From Bradyrhizobium sp. SRS-191 (lineage in GTDB: Bacteria > Pseudomonadota > Alphaproteobacteria > Rhizobiales > Xanthobacteraceae): a stretch of DNA of 64,000 nt. The notes below the pieces were generated by a model that was not told the DNA's origin, ran no database searches, and saw only the letters and a program-made list of their open reading frames with translations. The stretch is from the NCBI RefSeq assembly GCF_024586915.1, contig NZ_JANBVS010000007.1:124001-188000 (forward strand), read 5' to 3'. Each line of letters opens with the position of its first letter. Position 1 is the stretch's first letter. A program made the translations under genes and the position numbers. Positions 1 to 8,238 of this stretch are shown here, piece by piece.

Positions 1-223
1 TGCGTACCAGCGCGCCGATCCTGACATCGCCATTGTCCAGCGTCTCGATCCGCGTGAGCTCCTTGATCTGCGTGATGTCGACCAGCCGCTCCGGTCTCAC
101 AACATTGCCCTTCATCAGGTCGAGCAGGTTGGTGCCCGAAGCGAGATACGCCGCGCCGGGTGCGCCGGCCGCCGCGATCGCTTCGGCAACCGTCGCGGGC
201 TTCACATAATCGAACCGGTTCAT
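1..223 (-). CDS. FAD-binding subunit of xanthine dehydrogenase family (partial, N-terminus only)
   Basis: Only the first 74 codons are inside the window; the gene runs off the left edge. The N-terminus ([18 protein letters not shown], then a YLASGTNLLDLMK stretch) matches the FAD-binding medium subunit (CoxM/XdhB type) of molybdenum hydroxylases, where the (A/S)GGT(N/D)LL loop binds FAD. Its ATG overlaps the stop of the upstream 2Fe-2S subunit as ATGA, so the two are translationally coupled. The large molybdopterin subunit is probably beyond the edge. The substrate cannot be told; xanthine, aldehydes, isoquinoline and CO are all used by this family. Confidence 0.85.
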   Translation of the reverse strand, partial: MNRFDYVKPATVAEAIAAAGAPGAAYLASGTNLLDLMKGNVVRPERLVDITQIKELTRIETLDNGDVRIGALVR

Positions 224-714
224 GCCGCGCGCTCCTTCTCGCCGGCGAGCGTCGCCTGCGCGTCCAGCACGGCCTCGACGATGCCGACATAGGCGCTGCA
301 GCGGCACAGGTTGCCGCTCATGCCCTCGCGCACACGCTCGGGATCATCGCCGGCCTGGCCCTCGTTGAGGAGACCGACCGCGCTCATGATCTGGCCCGGC
401 GTGCAGAAACCGCATTGCAGGGCGTCGTGGGCGATGAACGCCTCCTGCACGGGATGCAGCTGATCACCCTGGGCGAGGCCTTCGATGGTGGTGATGGCGG
501 CGCCGTCGAGGCTGAGCGCGAGCGTCAGGCAGGAGTTGATGCGGCGCCCGTCGACAAGGACGGTGCAGGCGCCGCACTGGCCGCGGTCGCAGCCCTTCTT
601 GGTGCCGGAGAGGTGAAGGCGCTCGCGCAGGAGGTCGAGCAGGGTGACCCGGGGGTCGTCGAGCGCAAGCGTGTGCGGCTCACCGTTGACGGTGAGTCTG
701 ACAGTCCAATTCAT
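220..714 (-). CDS. (2Fe-2S)-binding small subunit of a molybdenum hydroxylase
   Basis: 164 residues, the normal size for the small iron-sulphur subunit of xanthine/aldehyde/CO dehydrogenase-type enzymes. The N-terminal plant-type ferredoxin domain has the cluster ligands C42, C47, C50 and C62 ([10 protein letters not shown]). The C-terminal helical domain carries the second cluster with C101 and C104 (CGFCTPG) and C137 and C139 (NLCRC). The protein passes electrons from the Mo-cofactor subunit to the FAD subunit, which follows with an ATGA overlap. The order small - medium - (large) is one of the usual ones. The TetR gene diverges upstream and may control this operon. Confidence 0.93.
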   Translation of the reverse strand: MNWTVRLTVNGEPHTLALDDPRVTLLDLLRERLHLSGTKKGCDRGQCGACTVLVDGRRINSCLTLALSLDGAAITTIEGLAQGDQLHPVQEAFIAHDALQCGFCTPGQIMSAVGLLNEGQAGDDPERVREGMSGNLCRCSAYVGIVEAVLDAQATLAGEKERAA

Positions 715-850
715 GCGTTGTTCCGATCGAAGCGATGGCCTAATCGGATCGCAGCGGGCATCGCCTTACGGGCAATGATCCGTCCAGATCCAGCGACCGC
801 GGGACGACAGCATGGGAAGGTTGGCTGTCCCGGGTGGCAGGTCTATTTAT

Positions 851-867
851 ACGGAGGGATCCTCCGT
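851..867. promoter_or_regulatory. Perfect inverted repeat, candidate TetR operator
   Basis: ACGGAGG, spacer GAT, CCTCCGT: 7-base arms with no mismatch, 43 bases before the ATG chosen for the TetR gene and in the divergent gap facing the molybdenum hydroxylase operon. TetR-family proteins commonly bind such palindromes in the divergent promoter and repress their own gene. The binding itself is inferred. Confidence 0.6.
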
Positions 868-910
868 TTAGCAAGTGGACATGAACGGTCCGTCATCAAG
901 AGCTGGTGAG

Positions 911-1501
911 ATGGAGACGAAACCACAAGAGCACCACCGCAAGCCGCGCGCCGACGCGCAACGCAACCGGGAGCGCGTGCTCGAGGCGGCCAAAGCCGTG
1001 TTCAGCGTCGGCGGCGCCGAGGCGAGCCTGGAGGCGGTGGCGCGTCAGGCCGGCGTCGGCATCGGCACGCTGTATCGTCATTTCCCCACCCGCGAGGACC
1101 TGTTCGAGGCGGTGTATCGGAGAGAGGTCGAGCAGCTCGCCGAGCTGGCCGAAGAGCTGAAGAGCGAGCCCTCGCCGGTCGAGGCGCTCCGGCGCTGGCT
1201 GCGTTCGACGGTGCAGTTCGTCGCCACCAAGAAGGGCATGATGGCCGCGCTCGCGATCGTCATGACGGCCAACTCCGAGCTCGCCGCCTTCTCGCACGCC
1301 CATCTCACCCGCTCGATCGGCGCGCTGCTCACCCGCGCCGTCGACGCCGGCGAGATCCGCGGCGACATCAGCGCCGACGACGTCCTGCGCGCGCTGATCG
1401 GCATGTGCTACATGCACGACCAGGCCGGTTGGCAGCAGAGCGTGCTGCGGCTGCTGGATGTGTTCGTGGATGGGTTGCGGGTGGGGAAGGGGCGGGAGTG
1501 A
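911..1501 (+). CDS. TetR/AcrR family transcriptional regulator
   Basis: 196 residues from the ATG at 911. The N-terminal helix-turn-helix is typical (RVLEAAKAVFSVGG, then VARQAGVGIGTLYRHFPTRE), followed by a ligand-binding domain of the small AcrR-like type. Upstream in-frame starts exist at 875 (GTG) and 881 (ATG); I prefer 911 because the conserved TetR region begins soon after it and the operator-like palindrome at 851-867 then lies at a normal distance. The gene diverges from the 2Fe-2S/FAD operon, the obvious candidate target besides itself. The ligand is unknown. Confidence 0.88.
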   Translation: METKPQEHHRKPRADAQRNRERVLEAAKAVFSVGGAEASLEAVARQAGVGIGTLYRHFPTREDLFEAVYRREVEQLAELAEELKSEPSPVEALRRWLRSTVQFVATKKGMMAALAIVMTANSELAAFSHAHLTRSIGALLTRAVDAGEIRGDISADDVLRALIGMCYMHDQAGWQQSVLRLLDVFVDGLRVGKGRE

Positions 1502-1602
1502 ACTTGCTACGTGCGGCGCGTGGGCTGAGTGGCTTGTCGGGAGCACTGTTTCACAGCTCTCTCGTCCCGGCGATGCTCTGTCGATCCGGTTGCTCTCTCC
1601 CT

Positions 1603-1759
1603 CGTCATTCCGGGGCGCGCGAAGCGCTAGCCCGGAATCCATAACCACGACATCCGCTTCGGTTCGGGCTGCCCGCACACGGCGTTCTCGCTTCTCAACG
1701 GTCGCCCGTGAGTATGGATTCCGGGCTCATTCGCGTGCCGCGAATGCCCCGGAATGACG
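1603..1759. repeat. Palindromic intergenic repeat (CGTCATTCCGG...CCGGAATGACG)
   Basis: The ends CGTCATTCCGG (1603) and CCGGAATGACG (1749-1759) are inverted copies, and inside them CCCGGAATCCAT and ATGGATTCCGGG form a second nested pair. The whole can fold into a long hairpin. A shorter relative with the same termini lies at 61763-61834. No coding potential is apparent. It fills the gap between two convergent genes. Confidence 0.8.
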
Positions 1760-1771
1760 GCGTCAGTGATG

Positions 1772-2113
1772 CTAAACGACCGGTGTCCCGCAGGCTGCGC
1801 AGAATTTCGCGCGCGGTGTTCTCAGCGGCTTTCCACACGACGTGCATGGCGGACCGAAATCGCTTCGTCGATGGTGCCAGATCGCAAGGGCGTTCGTCTC
1901 ATCGAAGCCGGTCAGTTCGCGATAGCGCTGCAGTGCCCCGCCTTTGCTGTCGACCGCGGCAGCGGCTGGCTCGAGATTGCATTCATTCGCCCGCCGATAC
2001 TCTTTTATGTCGTCTAACCGTTTCCGAAGGAGAGGCTCGATCTCGGCCCATTCCTCTTCGTCGAGCATGGGCACTTCGATGCCGCAACGCCAGCAATAGG
2101 CTGTGATCGCCAT
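1772..2113 (-). CDS. Small zinc-ribbon-like protein of unknown function
   Basis: 113 residues. Cysteine pairs occur at C7/C10 near the N-terminus (YCWRCG) and at C90/C93 and C105/C108 near the C-terminus (PPCTSCGK, KFCAACG). The last two pairs look like one zinc ribbon. The middle is helical and charged. The ATG lies one base after the stop of the alpha/beta hydrolase, so the two are probably co-transcribed. I do not recognise the family. Structural zinc binding is inferred from the cysteine spacing. Confidence 0.7.
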   Translation of the reverse strand: MAITAYCWRCGIEVPMLDEEEWAEIEPLLRKRLDDIKEYRRANECNLEPAAAAVDSKGGALQRYRELTGFDETNALAIWHHRRSDFGPPCTSCGKPLRTPRAKFCAACGTPVV

Positions 2114-2114
2114 C

Positions 2115-2816
2115 TCACCCCCTCAGCCACTCCATCAGCGCCTGCGTCGTCTCCTCCGGCTGCTCGGGCTGGGGCAGGTGGCCGCAATTCTCCAGCACCA
2201 CCAGCCAGCTGCCGTCGATGCCGTCGGCCATCTCCTTCGACAGGCTGTTGGGAATGGTGTTGTCGGTGTCGCCGGTCAGCACCAGCGTCGGGCAGCGGAT
2301 CGCGGTCAGTGTCGGGCGTGAGTCCGGGCGGGCCATGATGGCGGTGAGCTGACGGATGAAGCCGATGACGCCGACTTCCTCGGCCATGTCGTGCACGAGC
2401 TGGCGCAGCCGCGGATCGGCTTGACGCGACGGGTGGACGAAACCCGCGAACAGCTCGTCGACCACGGTGTGATAGTCGCCGTCCTTCGCGCGCGTGATCA
2501 TGGTGCGGCGGCGCGCGCTCGCCTCCGGCGTGTCCGGCCGCGCCTGGGTGTTGATCAGCGCCAGCCGTCCCACGCGCTCCGGCGCTTGGCGCATGATCTC
2601 GAAGGCGATGTAGCCGCCCATCGAGTGGCCCGCGAGCGCGAAGCGCGGCGGCGCCTCGGCCAGGATGCGGCGCGCGATCGCGGCCATGCTGTCATCGCGG
2701 ATGTGGTTCGCCACTATGATGGGCGCGAGCCGCCACAGCGCCGGGATGACCGGCGCATAGATGCGGGGCGACGAGATCAGGCCGGGCACCAGCACGAGCG
2801 GCAGCGCATCAGTCAT
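2115..2816 (-). CDS. Alpha/beta hydrolase
   Basis: 233 residues with the alpha/beta-hydrolase fold signature: an early oxyanion segment (LVLVPGLISSPRIY), the nucleophile elbow GHSMGG with S65, an acidic residue after strand 6 (TGDTDN, D183 or D185), and the catalytic histidine H213 in ENCGHLPQPEQP. No signal peptide, so probably cytoplasmic. This group includes esterases, lactonases and C-C bond hydrolases; the substrate cannot be assigned. The zinc-ribbon gene follows with a one-base gap. Confidence 0.88.
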   Translation of the reverse strand: MTDALPLVLVPGLISSPRIYAPVIPALWRLAPIIVANHIRDDSMAAIARRILAEAPPRFALAGHSMGGYIAFEIMRQAPERVGRLALINTQARPDTPEASARRRTMITRAKDGDYHTVVDELFAGFVHPSRQADPRLRQLVHDMAEEVGVIGFIRQLTAIMARPDSRPTLTAIRCPTLVLTGDTDNTIPNSLSKEMADGIDGSWLVVLENCGHLPQPEQPEETTQALMEWLRG

Positions 2817-2900
2817 GGCTTATCCCCCTGGAACGGCGTTACGCTCGTTGAAATCGGGTGTCGCTCGCCCGACATGCCATTTACGCGCGAGATGCCGCTG

Positions 2901-3200
2901 ATGTCCAACGAAGTCCTTCGCTTCGAGTTGCGCCGCCAGAGCGACGATCTCGTCTACAGCTTTGCCCGGATGGTCCGCCCGGACGGCAGCATCGGCTTCA
3001 AGCGGGCCGATGGGGATTATTGGGTCACTTGGAAGCCGGAGTGGGGCTGGGTCGCCTGGGACGAGCCGTCGCAATCCTGCATGGGCCGGCCCTGGAACGT
3101 GCTGCCGCAGGATCAGGGCGCAGTGCCGCCGGAGGGTGATTGGGTGAGCCGCAGGGGTGCGAAGTCATACGTCTATACCCTCGTCCATCTCGACCCCTGA
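2901..3200 (+). CDS. Hypothetical protein rich in Trp/Gly
   Basis: 99 residues from the ATG at 2901, with in-frame alternatives at 2892 and 2874; no start has a clear ribosome-binding site. The sequence is rich in tryptophan (WVTWKPEWGWVAWDE) and looks like a small beta-sheet domain. It does not resemble a shadow frame, because nothing is coded opposite it. I do not recognise a family. Divergent from the alpha/beta hydrolase. Confidence 0.55.
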   Translation: MSNEVLRFELRRQSDDLVYSFARMVRPDGSIGFKRADGDYWVTWKPEWGWVAWDEPSQSCMGRPWNVLPQDQGAVPPEGDWVSRRGAKSYVYTLVHLDP

Positions 3201-3760
3201 CCTCGACGCGATGACGCTGGCGGACCGATCAAACGAAGACGCATGAATCGGGAGTGCGAGGTCGCGACATCGTCTCGGCCGTCGGCGCGAAAGCGGTCGC
3301 GCGATCATTCGCGGCAAACCAGTGGCAGCGTCCGCAATACGCCTTCTTGTGCCCGATCTAACTACTTCCGATCCGGACCCCGTCACCGCCGTCAGGAGCG
3401 TGATGATACCAGGAGGCATTTTCAATCGTGGCAAGCGCGCCCGAGGTCACGATAAAATCACGTAATTGGCGGGCGATACGCCGCCAGGCACGGCTGCGAC
3501 TATAACGATTAGTTCGAACGCAACGTAACTTCACGTCGATGCACGAGCGCCTGCAATCGGCGCGCCAAGCACTGGCGCTCGTCGCGCTCCAGCGGTTGCT
3601 GAAGGTTCGTTGCAACCGTTGGAGCATGGATGCATCGGCTGCAGCCGTGCACGCTGCTGCGAGATGGTGTGATGGTCTGGCGCGCGAGCGGCGGCCGTGG
3701 CGGCACGCGGCTCTCTGGGCGCCGCGGCAAAGCCGCCGGTCGTGAGCCGACCCTGACGCA
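3201..3760. other. Intergenic stretch without a recognisable gene
   Basis: About 560 bases between the Trp-rich hypothetical gene and the hairpin that follows the IclR gene. All open frames here are short, lack ribosome-binding sites and show no recognisable motif. I see no repeat family member and no RNA gene. Confidence 0.5.
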
Positions 3761-3800
3761 GCATCGGGGGCGCTGCCGGTGCAGGCAGCGCCCCCGATGC
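3761..3800 (-). terminator. Strong hairpin downstream of the IclR gene
   Basis: GCATCGGGGGCGCTGCC and its exact reverse complement form a 17-base stem with a 6-base loop (GGTGCA), 18 bases beyond the stop codon of the IclR gene. No clear T tract follows on the minus strand, so it may act as a transcript-end stabiliser as well as a terminator. Confidence 0.65.
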
Positions 3801-3818
3801 TCGCGGATGTTCGAAAGG

Positions 3819-4706
3819 TCAGACCAGCAGCGGCTGAGCCGTGGCAGCGAGCTGCTTCAGCAGCGGCAGAAAGCGCTCTTTCATCTCGTCGACCGTGATC
3901 CGGTCGACGTGCCCGCCGATGTTGGCTGCGGCGATGATGCCGCCGTCGTAGCGGCGGATCGGCACCGAGATCGAGCGGAAGCCCTGCTCGGCTTCGCCGT
4001 CGACCAGCGAATAGCCGTCGCCGCGGACGGTTGAAATCGCTTCGATCAGCGCCTCCTTGTCGGTGATCGTCTGCGGCGTCATCGGTGCGAGCGTCATCCG
4101 CTCGATGGCCTGGCGCAGCTGATCGTCGGGCATCCGGCTGAGCAGCACGCGCCCGACCGAGGTGCAGAAGGCCGGCAGCCGATAGCCGATTTCGAGCCCG
4201 GCGGAGAACATCCGCGTCGGCGTCGCCCGCGCGATGAACACGACCTGCTCGCCGTCGAGAACGGCGAGCGAGCAGACCTCGTGCGCCTCGGTGGCCGCGA
4301 TGTCCAGCAACGGCTGTATCACGGTGTTGATCTGGTTCGATGCGAGATAGCTGGATGCCAGCAGCAGCACGCGCGGCGTCAGCGAGAACAGCCGATCGTC
4401 GCCATGGACCAAGCCTGACGCCTTGAGGGTCAGCAGGATGCGTCGCACCGTTGCACGAGCGAGACCTGTGAGTTCGGCGGCCTTGCTCAATGTCATCGGC
4501 CGGCCCTCGCGGCTGAAGGCTTGTATCACCCGCAGTCCACGATCGAGCGCTTCGACGAACTCAGGCCCGTCGCCACGCGCCTGCTTCTTCTCCTCATCAG
4601 TCCGCTTTAGTTTTGGCATCGGCCTGACACGATCCGCTGTTGTTGTTTTCGGCCGCAGTGAAGCTGCCTTCCGCGCGCCCTTCGGCTTCGGTTGTAGCTT
4701 TTTCAC
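3819..4706 (-). CDS. IclR family transcriptional regulator
   Basis: Up to 295 residues; an internal ATG at 4619 (MPKLKRTDEEKK) is an equally possible start and would give the more usual length of about 266. A winged helix-turn-helix (VEALDRGLRVIQAF, LSKAAELTGLARATVRRIL) is followed by the IclR effector domain (YRLPAFCTSVGRVLLS, GEAEQGFRSISVPI). It resembles the PcaR/PcaU subgroup that controls aromatic acid degradation. It diverges from the Rieske oxygenase gene, and an operator-like palindrome lies between them, so it most likely controls that operon. The effector is probably the oxygenase substrate or a metabolite of it. Confidence 0.9.
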   Translation of the reverse strand: MKKLQPKPKGARKAASLRPKTTTADRVRPMPKLKRTDEEKKQARGDGPEFVEALDRGLRVIQAFSREGRPMTLSKAAELTGLARATVRRILLTLKASGLVHGDDRLFSLTPRVLLLASSYLASNQINTVIQPLLDIAATEAHEVCSLAVLDGEQVVFIARATPTRMFSAGLEIGYRLPAFCTSVGRVLLSRMPDDQLRQAIERMTLAPMTPQTITDKEALIEAISTVRGDGYSLVDGEAEQGFRSISVPIRRYDGGIIAAANIGGHVDRITVDEMKERFLPLLKQLAATAQPLLV

Positions 4707-4743
4707 TTGCGCTTCTCCCCACTTAAAGCGAATCTAATCTTGG

Positions 4744-4773
4744 CGAACATGTGTTCGGCTAGCGAACATTGTT
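4744..4773. promoter_or_regulatory. Palindrome plus half-site, candidate IclR operator
   Basis: CGAACA-TG-TGTTCG at 4744-4757 is a perfect inverted repeat. A second CGAACA with an imperfect partner (TTGTTAG) follows at 4763. Both lie in the 123-base gap between the IclR gene and the divergent Rieske oxygenase gene. Two operators about 19 bases apart fit the dimer-of-dimers binding known for IclR proteins. Binding is inferred. Confidence 0.55.
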
Positions 4774-4829
4774 AGATGATCGCGTGACGTCAACGCCCGA
4801 TCTGCGACGGAACAGGAGAAACGGCCATC

Positions 4830-6188
4830 ATGATGAGCAAGGAGCAGAACGACCTGATCACGCGCATCGGACCTGACGCCCCTGCCGGTAAACTGATGAG
4901 GATGTATTGGCAGCCGGCTGCCCTCGTGGACGAACTCGCGGGCGAGCGGCCGGTGCGCGCGGTGAAATTGCTGGGCCAGCAATTTGTTCTCTTCAAGGAT
5001 GCACAGGGCCGCTATGGTCTACTAGACCGCGATTGTCCGCACCGCGGTGCGGACCTCGCCTTCGGGCGTCTGGAACACGGCGGCCTGCGCTGCTCGTTCC
5101 ATGGCTGGCTGTTCGACGTCGACGGGCAGTGCCTGGAAACCCCGGCCGAGCCGGCCGGCTCGCCGCTGTGCAAGAACGTCAAGCAGCGGTCCTACCCGGT
5201 GGTCGAGAAGGGCGGCATCCTCTGGGCGTGGCTCGGCGACGGCGCGCCGCCGGCATTTCCGGATCTCGACTGCTTCACCGCGCCCGACACCTACACGTTC
5301 GCCTTCAAGGGACTGATCGAATGCAACTGGCTTCAGGCGCTGGAGGTCGGCATCGATCCGGCGCACGCCTCGTTCCTGCACCGCTTCTTCGAGGACGAGG
5401 ACACCTCGACCGCCTATGGCAAGCAGTTCCGCGGCGCCTCCGCCGACAGCGAACTGCCGATGACCAAGGTGCTGCGCGAATATGATCGCCCGATCATCAA
5501 TGTCGAGCGCACCGAATACGGCCTGCGCATCATCGCGCTGCGCGAGATCGATGGCGAGCGCACCCATGTGCGCGTCACCAATCAGCTGTTCCCGCACGCC
5601 TTCGTCATCCCGATGAGCACGGAAATGACGATCACGCAGTGGCACGTGCCGGTCGATGACGAGACCTGCTACTGGTACGCGATCTTCACCAGCTACGGCG
5701 CGCCGGTCGACCGTGCCAAGATGCGCGCGCAGCGGCTCGAACTCTATGAGCTGCCGGACTACCGCTCGCGCAAGAACAAGAGCAACGACTACGGCTTCGA
5801 TCCGCGGGAGCAGGCGACCGAGACCTACACGGGCATGGGCAACGACATCAACGTCCACGACCAGTGGGCGGTGGAGTCGATGGGCCGCATCCAGGATCGC
5901 ACCCGCGAGCATCTCGGCCAGTCCGACAAGGCCATCATCCAGTATCGCCGTCTGCTGCGCGAGCAGATCGAGACCGTCGCGCGCGGCGAGCCGCCGATGC
6001 TGCATCTCGACGCGGCCGCCGCACGCAGCGTGCAGGGCCCGGCGACGATGGACGGCATCGGCCCGACACGCGGCTGGGAAACCTATTGGATGGAAGTCGA
6101 CGTCCGCCGCCGCCGCAACGCCCCCTGGGCGGCGCCGGTGCCCGCGGATATCGTGCGGCTGGCGCCGCATCTGAGCGCCGCGGAGTAA
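4830..6188 (+). CDS. Rieske non-haem iron oxygenase, alpha subunit (phthalate-dioxygenase type)
   Basis: 452 residues. The Rieske domain binds a 2Fe-2S cluster through C69-P-H71 and C88/H91 (DCPHRGADLAFGR, CSFHGWLF). The catalytic domain shows the mononuclear iron motif with D176, H179 and H184 (VGIDPAHASFLHRFF). Length, the single-subunit type and the C-terminal ESMGRIQDRTREHLG stretch fit the phthalate 4,5-dioxygenase/oxygenase group. AGGAG precedes the ATG. No ferredoxin or reductase gene is next to it, so electrons must come from elsewhere. The divergent IclR gene and the downstream glutamine-synthetase-like gene suggest one inducible pathway. Substrate unknown. Confidence 0.92.
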   Translation: MMSKEQNDLITRIGPDAPAGKLMRMYWQPAALVDELAGERPVRAVKLLGQQFVLFKDAQGRYGLLDRDCPHRGADLAFGRLEHGGLRCSFHGWLFDVDGQCLETPAEPAGSPLCKNVKQRSYPVVEKGGILWAWLGDGAPPAFPDLDCFTAPDTYTFAFKGLIECNWLQALEVGIDPAHASFLHRFFEDEDTSTAYGKQFRGASADSELPMTKVLREYDRPIINVERTEYGLRIIALREIDGERTHVRVTNQLFPHAFVIPMSTEMTITQWHVPVDDETCYWYAIFTSYGAPVDRAKMRAQRLELYELPDYRSRKNKSNDYGFDPREQATETYTGMGNDINVHDQWAVESMGRIQDRTREHLGQSDKAIIQYRRLLREQIETVARGEPPMLHLDAAAARSVQGPATMDGIGPTRGWETYWMEVDVRRRRNAPWAAPVPADIVRLAPHLSAAE

Positions 6189-6254
6189 GGGTGGCGTGAT
6201 TGGGATGTCGATCGGCGATCGTGAGAGAAGAGCGCACGACAAACGCGGTGCGCT

Positions 6255-6412
6255 CCCTCTCCCCGTTCTTCACGGGGAGAGGGCTAGGGTAAGGGGCAGC
6301 CACGCGCACCGACCGTGCGGAGAGCCCCCCTCACCCGGATTGCATCTGACGATGCAATCCGACCTCTCAGTGCGAACGAAGCTCGTCACGCCCCCGCATG
6401 CGGGGAGAGGCG
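6255..6412. repeat. Compound palindromic repeat
   Basis: It contains a hairpin of CCCTCTCCCCG and CGGGGAGAGGG (6255-6283) and a second perfect hairpin with 10-base arms (GGATTGCATC and GATGCAATCC, 6337-6360). The same two hairpins in inverted order occur at 53681-53836. It separates the Rieske gene from the ligase gene and could reduce read-through between them. Confidence 0.75.
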
Positions 6413-6468
6413 GGGACCGAGCCCGCCGCACCGCTGCGGACTCGATCGCGCAATCAGCCATCCTCATC

Positions 6469-6473
6469 AGGAG
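6469..6473 (+). promoter_or_regulatory. Ribosome-binding site that decides a TTG start
   Basis: AGGAG lies six bases before the TTG at 6480. No ATG or GTG near here has such a site. The protein from this TTG (MSFVARHQLW) starts just ahead of the conserved glutamine-synthetase-like N-terminal domain. Confidence 0.65.
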
Positions 6474-6479
6474 CTATCG

Positions 6480-7919
6480 TTGAGTTTCGTCGCCAGGCAT
6501 CAGCTGTGGACCTCTGAACAAGCCGAAGCCGCGGTGCGCATGCGCCGTCTCGCCGAGGAGCACGGCCTCAATACCATCCGCTTCTCATTCCCCGACCAGC
6601 ACGGCATCCTGCGCGGCAAGGCGCTGACCGTCGATGCGGCGCTGGCCTCGCTCGAGGACGGCTGCTCGATCACAACGACGCTGCTCGCCAAGGACACCTC
6701 GCATCGCACCGTGTTTCCGGTGTTCACCACCGGCGGCGGCTTCGGCATGGCCGAGATGCAGGGCGGCAGCGATGCGCTGATGGTCGCCGATCCCACGACG
6801 TTCCGCGTGCTGCCCTGGGCGCCCGGCACCGGATGGGTGCTGTGTGATCTGTATTTCGCGAATGGCGCGCAGGTTCCGTTCGCCACGCGCAATCTCCTGC
6901 GGTCCGCGCTCGCGACGCTCGATCAGCGCGGCTATCAGTTCAAGGCCGGCCTCGAGGTCGAGTGCCATATCTTCAAGGTCGAGGACCCGCGTCTCGCGCC
7001 GGCCGATGCCGGCTCCCCCGGCCAGCCCGGCGTGCCGCCGGCGGTCAGCCTGCTCACCCAGGGCTATCAATATCTCACCGAGCAGCGCTTCGATCAGATG
7101 GAGCCGGCGCTCGAGATCATCAGGGCCAATCTCACCGCGCTCGGACTCCCATTGCGCTCGATCGAGCTGGAATACGGCCCGAGCCAATGCGAGTTCGTGC
7201 TGCAGCCCGGCATCGGGATGGAGCCCGCCGACACCATGGTGCTGTTCCGCAGCGCCGTGAAGCAGATCGCGCAGCGCCACGGCTATCACGCCACCTTCAT
7301 GTGCCGGCCGCGGATTCCCAACGTGATGTCGTCAGGCTGGCATCTGCATCAGTCGCTGGTCGCGCGCGACGGCAGCAACGCCTTCATGACCTCGGAGGCC
7401 GACGGTTTGTCGGCGCTCGGCCGCGCCTACATGGCCGGCCTGCTCGCGCATGCCCGCGAAGCCGCGGTGTTCTCCACGCCGACCATCAACGGCTACCGGC
7501 GCTACCGCGCCTACTCGCTGGCGCCGGATCGTGCGATCTGGGGCCGCGACAACCGCGGCGTCATGATCCGCGTGCTCGGCGGCCCCGGCGATCGCGCCAC
7601 GCGGCTGGAGAACCGCATCGGCGAGCCCGCCGCCAATCCCTATCTCTACATGGCCTCGCAGATCGCAGCCGGTCTCGACGGCATCGACCGCAAGCTCGAT
7701 CCAGGTCCCTCGGCCGACGTGCCCTACGAGACCCAGGCGAGCCTGCTGCCGAAATCGCTGCGCGAGGCCGTCGATGCGCTGAAGGACGACGCGTTCTTCC
7801 GCAACGCGTTCGGCGCGACCTTCATCGACTACTACACCTTCATCAAGAACGCCGAGATCGAGCGCTTCCAGCAGGAGGTCTCCGATTGGGAGCAGCGCGA
7901 ATATTTCGAGATGTTCTGA
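6480..7919 (+). CDS. Glutamine-synthetase-like gamma-glutamyl ligase
   Basis: 479 residues from a TTG start with AGGAG at 6469. The N-terminal beta-Grasp-like segment (NTIRFSFPDQHGILRGKAL) is followed by the catalytic domain: the histidine loop SGWHLHQSL, NGYRRYRAYSLAP, the arginine loop WGRDNRGVMIRV, and ENRIGEPAANPYLYMAS, which supplies a metal-binding glutamate. Such GlnT/PuuA/IpuC-like proteins join glutamate to amines other than ammonia. In aniline and isopropylamine degradation a relative makes a gamma-glutamyl amide that is then oxidised. Its position after a Rieske oxygenase points to a similar amine pathway, though true glutamine synthesis cannot be excluded. Confidence 0.88.
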   Translation: MSFVARHQLWTSEQAEAAVRMRRLAEEHGLNTIRFSFPDQHGILRGKALTVDAALASLEDGCSITTTLLAKDTSHRTVFPVFTTGGGFGMAEMQGGSDALMVADPTTFRVLPWAPGTGWVLCDLYFANGAQVPFATRNLLRSALATLDQRGYQFKAGLEVECHIFKVEDPRLAPADAGSPGQPGVPPAVSLLTQGYQYLTEQRFDQMEPALEIIRANLTALGLPLRSIELEYGPSQCEFVLQPGIGMEPADTMVLFRSAVKQIAQRHGYHATFMCRPRIPNVMSSGWHLHQSLVARDGSNAFMTSEADGLSALGRAYMAGLLAHAREAAVFSTPTINGYRRYRAYSLAPDRAIWGRDNRGVMIRVLGGPGDRATRLENRIGEPAANPYLYMASQIAAGLDGIDRKLDPGPSADVPYETQASLLPKSLREAVDALKDDAFFRNAFGATFIDYYTFIKNAEIERFQQEVSDWEQREYFEMF

Positions 7920-8032
7920 CGGCGGCGCTGTTGCCGAAAGCAACACACCCGCTTTCGCGGGGCTAGGTGAAAGCTCGCCTCGATCTCATTCTCTCGCCCT
8001 CATTCTCTCGTCCGTCTTGCAAAACCTTGACC

Positions 8033-8147
8033 CCTCACCCTGAGGAGCCGGCCGCAGGCCGGCGTCTCGAAGGGCGAGGCCCGTGCTGTGGCCTCATGGT
8101 TCGAGACGGCGCTGCGCGCCTCCTCACCATGAGGAGTGAGTTCCGAA
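8033..8147. repeat. Palindromic intergenic repeat (CCTCA-GAGG type)
   Basis: It starts with CCCTGAGGAGCCGGCCGCAGGC and continues GGCGTCTCGAAGG ... GGTTCGAGACGGCGC ... CTCCTCACCATGAGGAG. The GTCTCGAA / TTCGAGAC pair lets it fold. Relatives occur at 20833-21012 and 36053-36245. The rest of the 7920-8238 gap holds nothing I can recognise. Confidence 0.75.
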
Positions 8148-8238
8148 GCCGGAGCTCACATTGGACATGAGCAGCATGTTCACGGAGAGGGGGCAGCGCT
8201 GAAACGAGAGCGGCGGTCGTTAGGACATGACGGTGCCC

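Noticed and set aside
160..909. Long open frame on the plus strand opposite the 2Fe-2S gene
   Set aside because: It is the shadow of a gene with clear cluster motifs on the minus strand and has no recognisable sequence of its own.
3201..3760. Several short open frames suggesting a small gene
   Set aside because: None has a ribosome-binding site, motif or consistent codon pattern.
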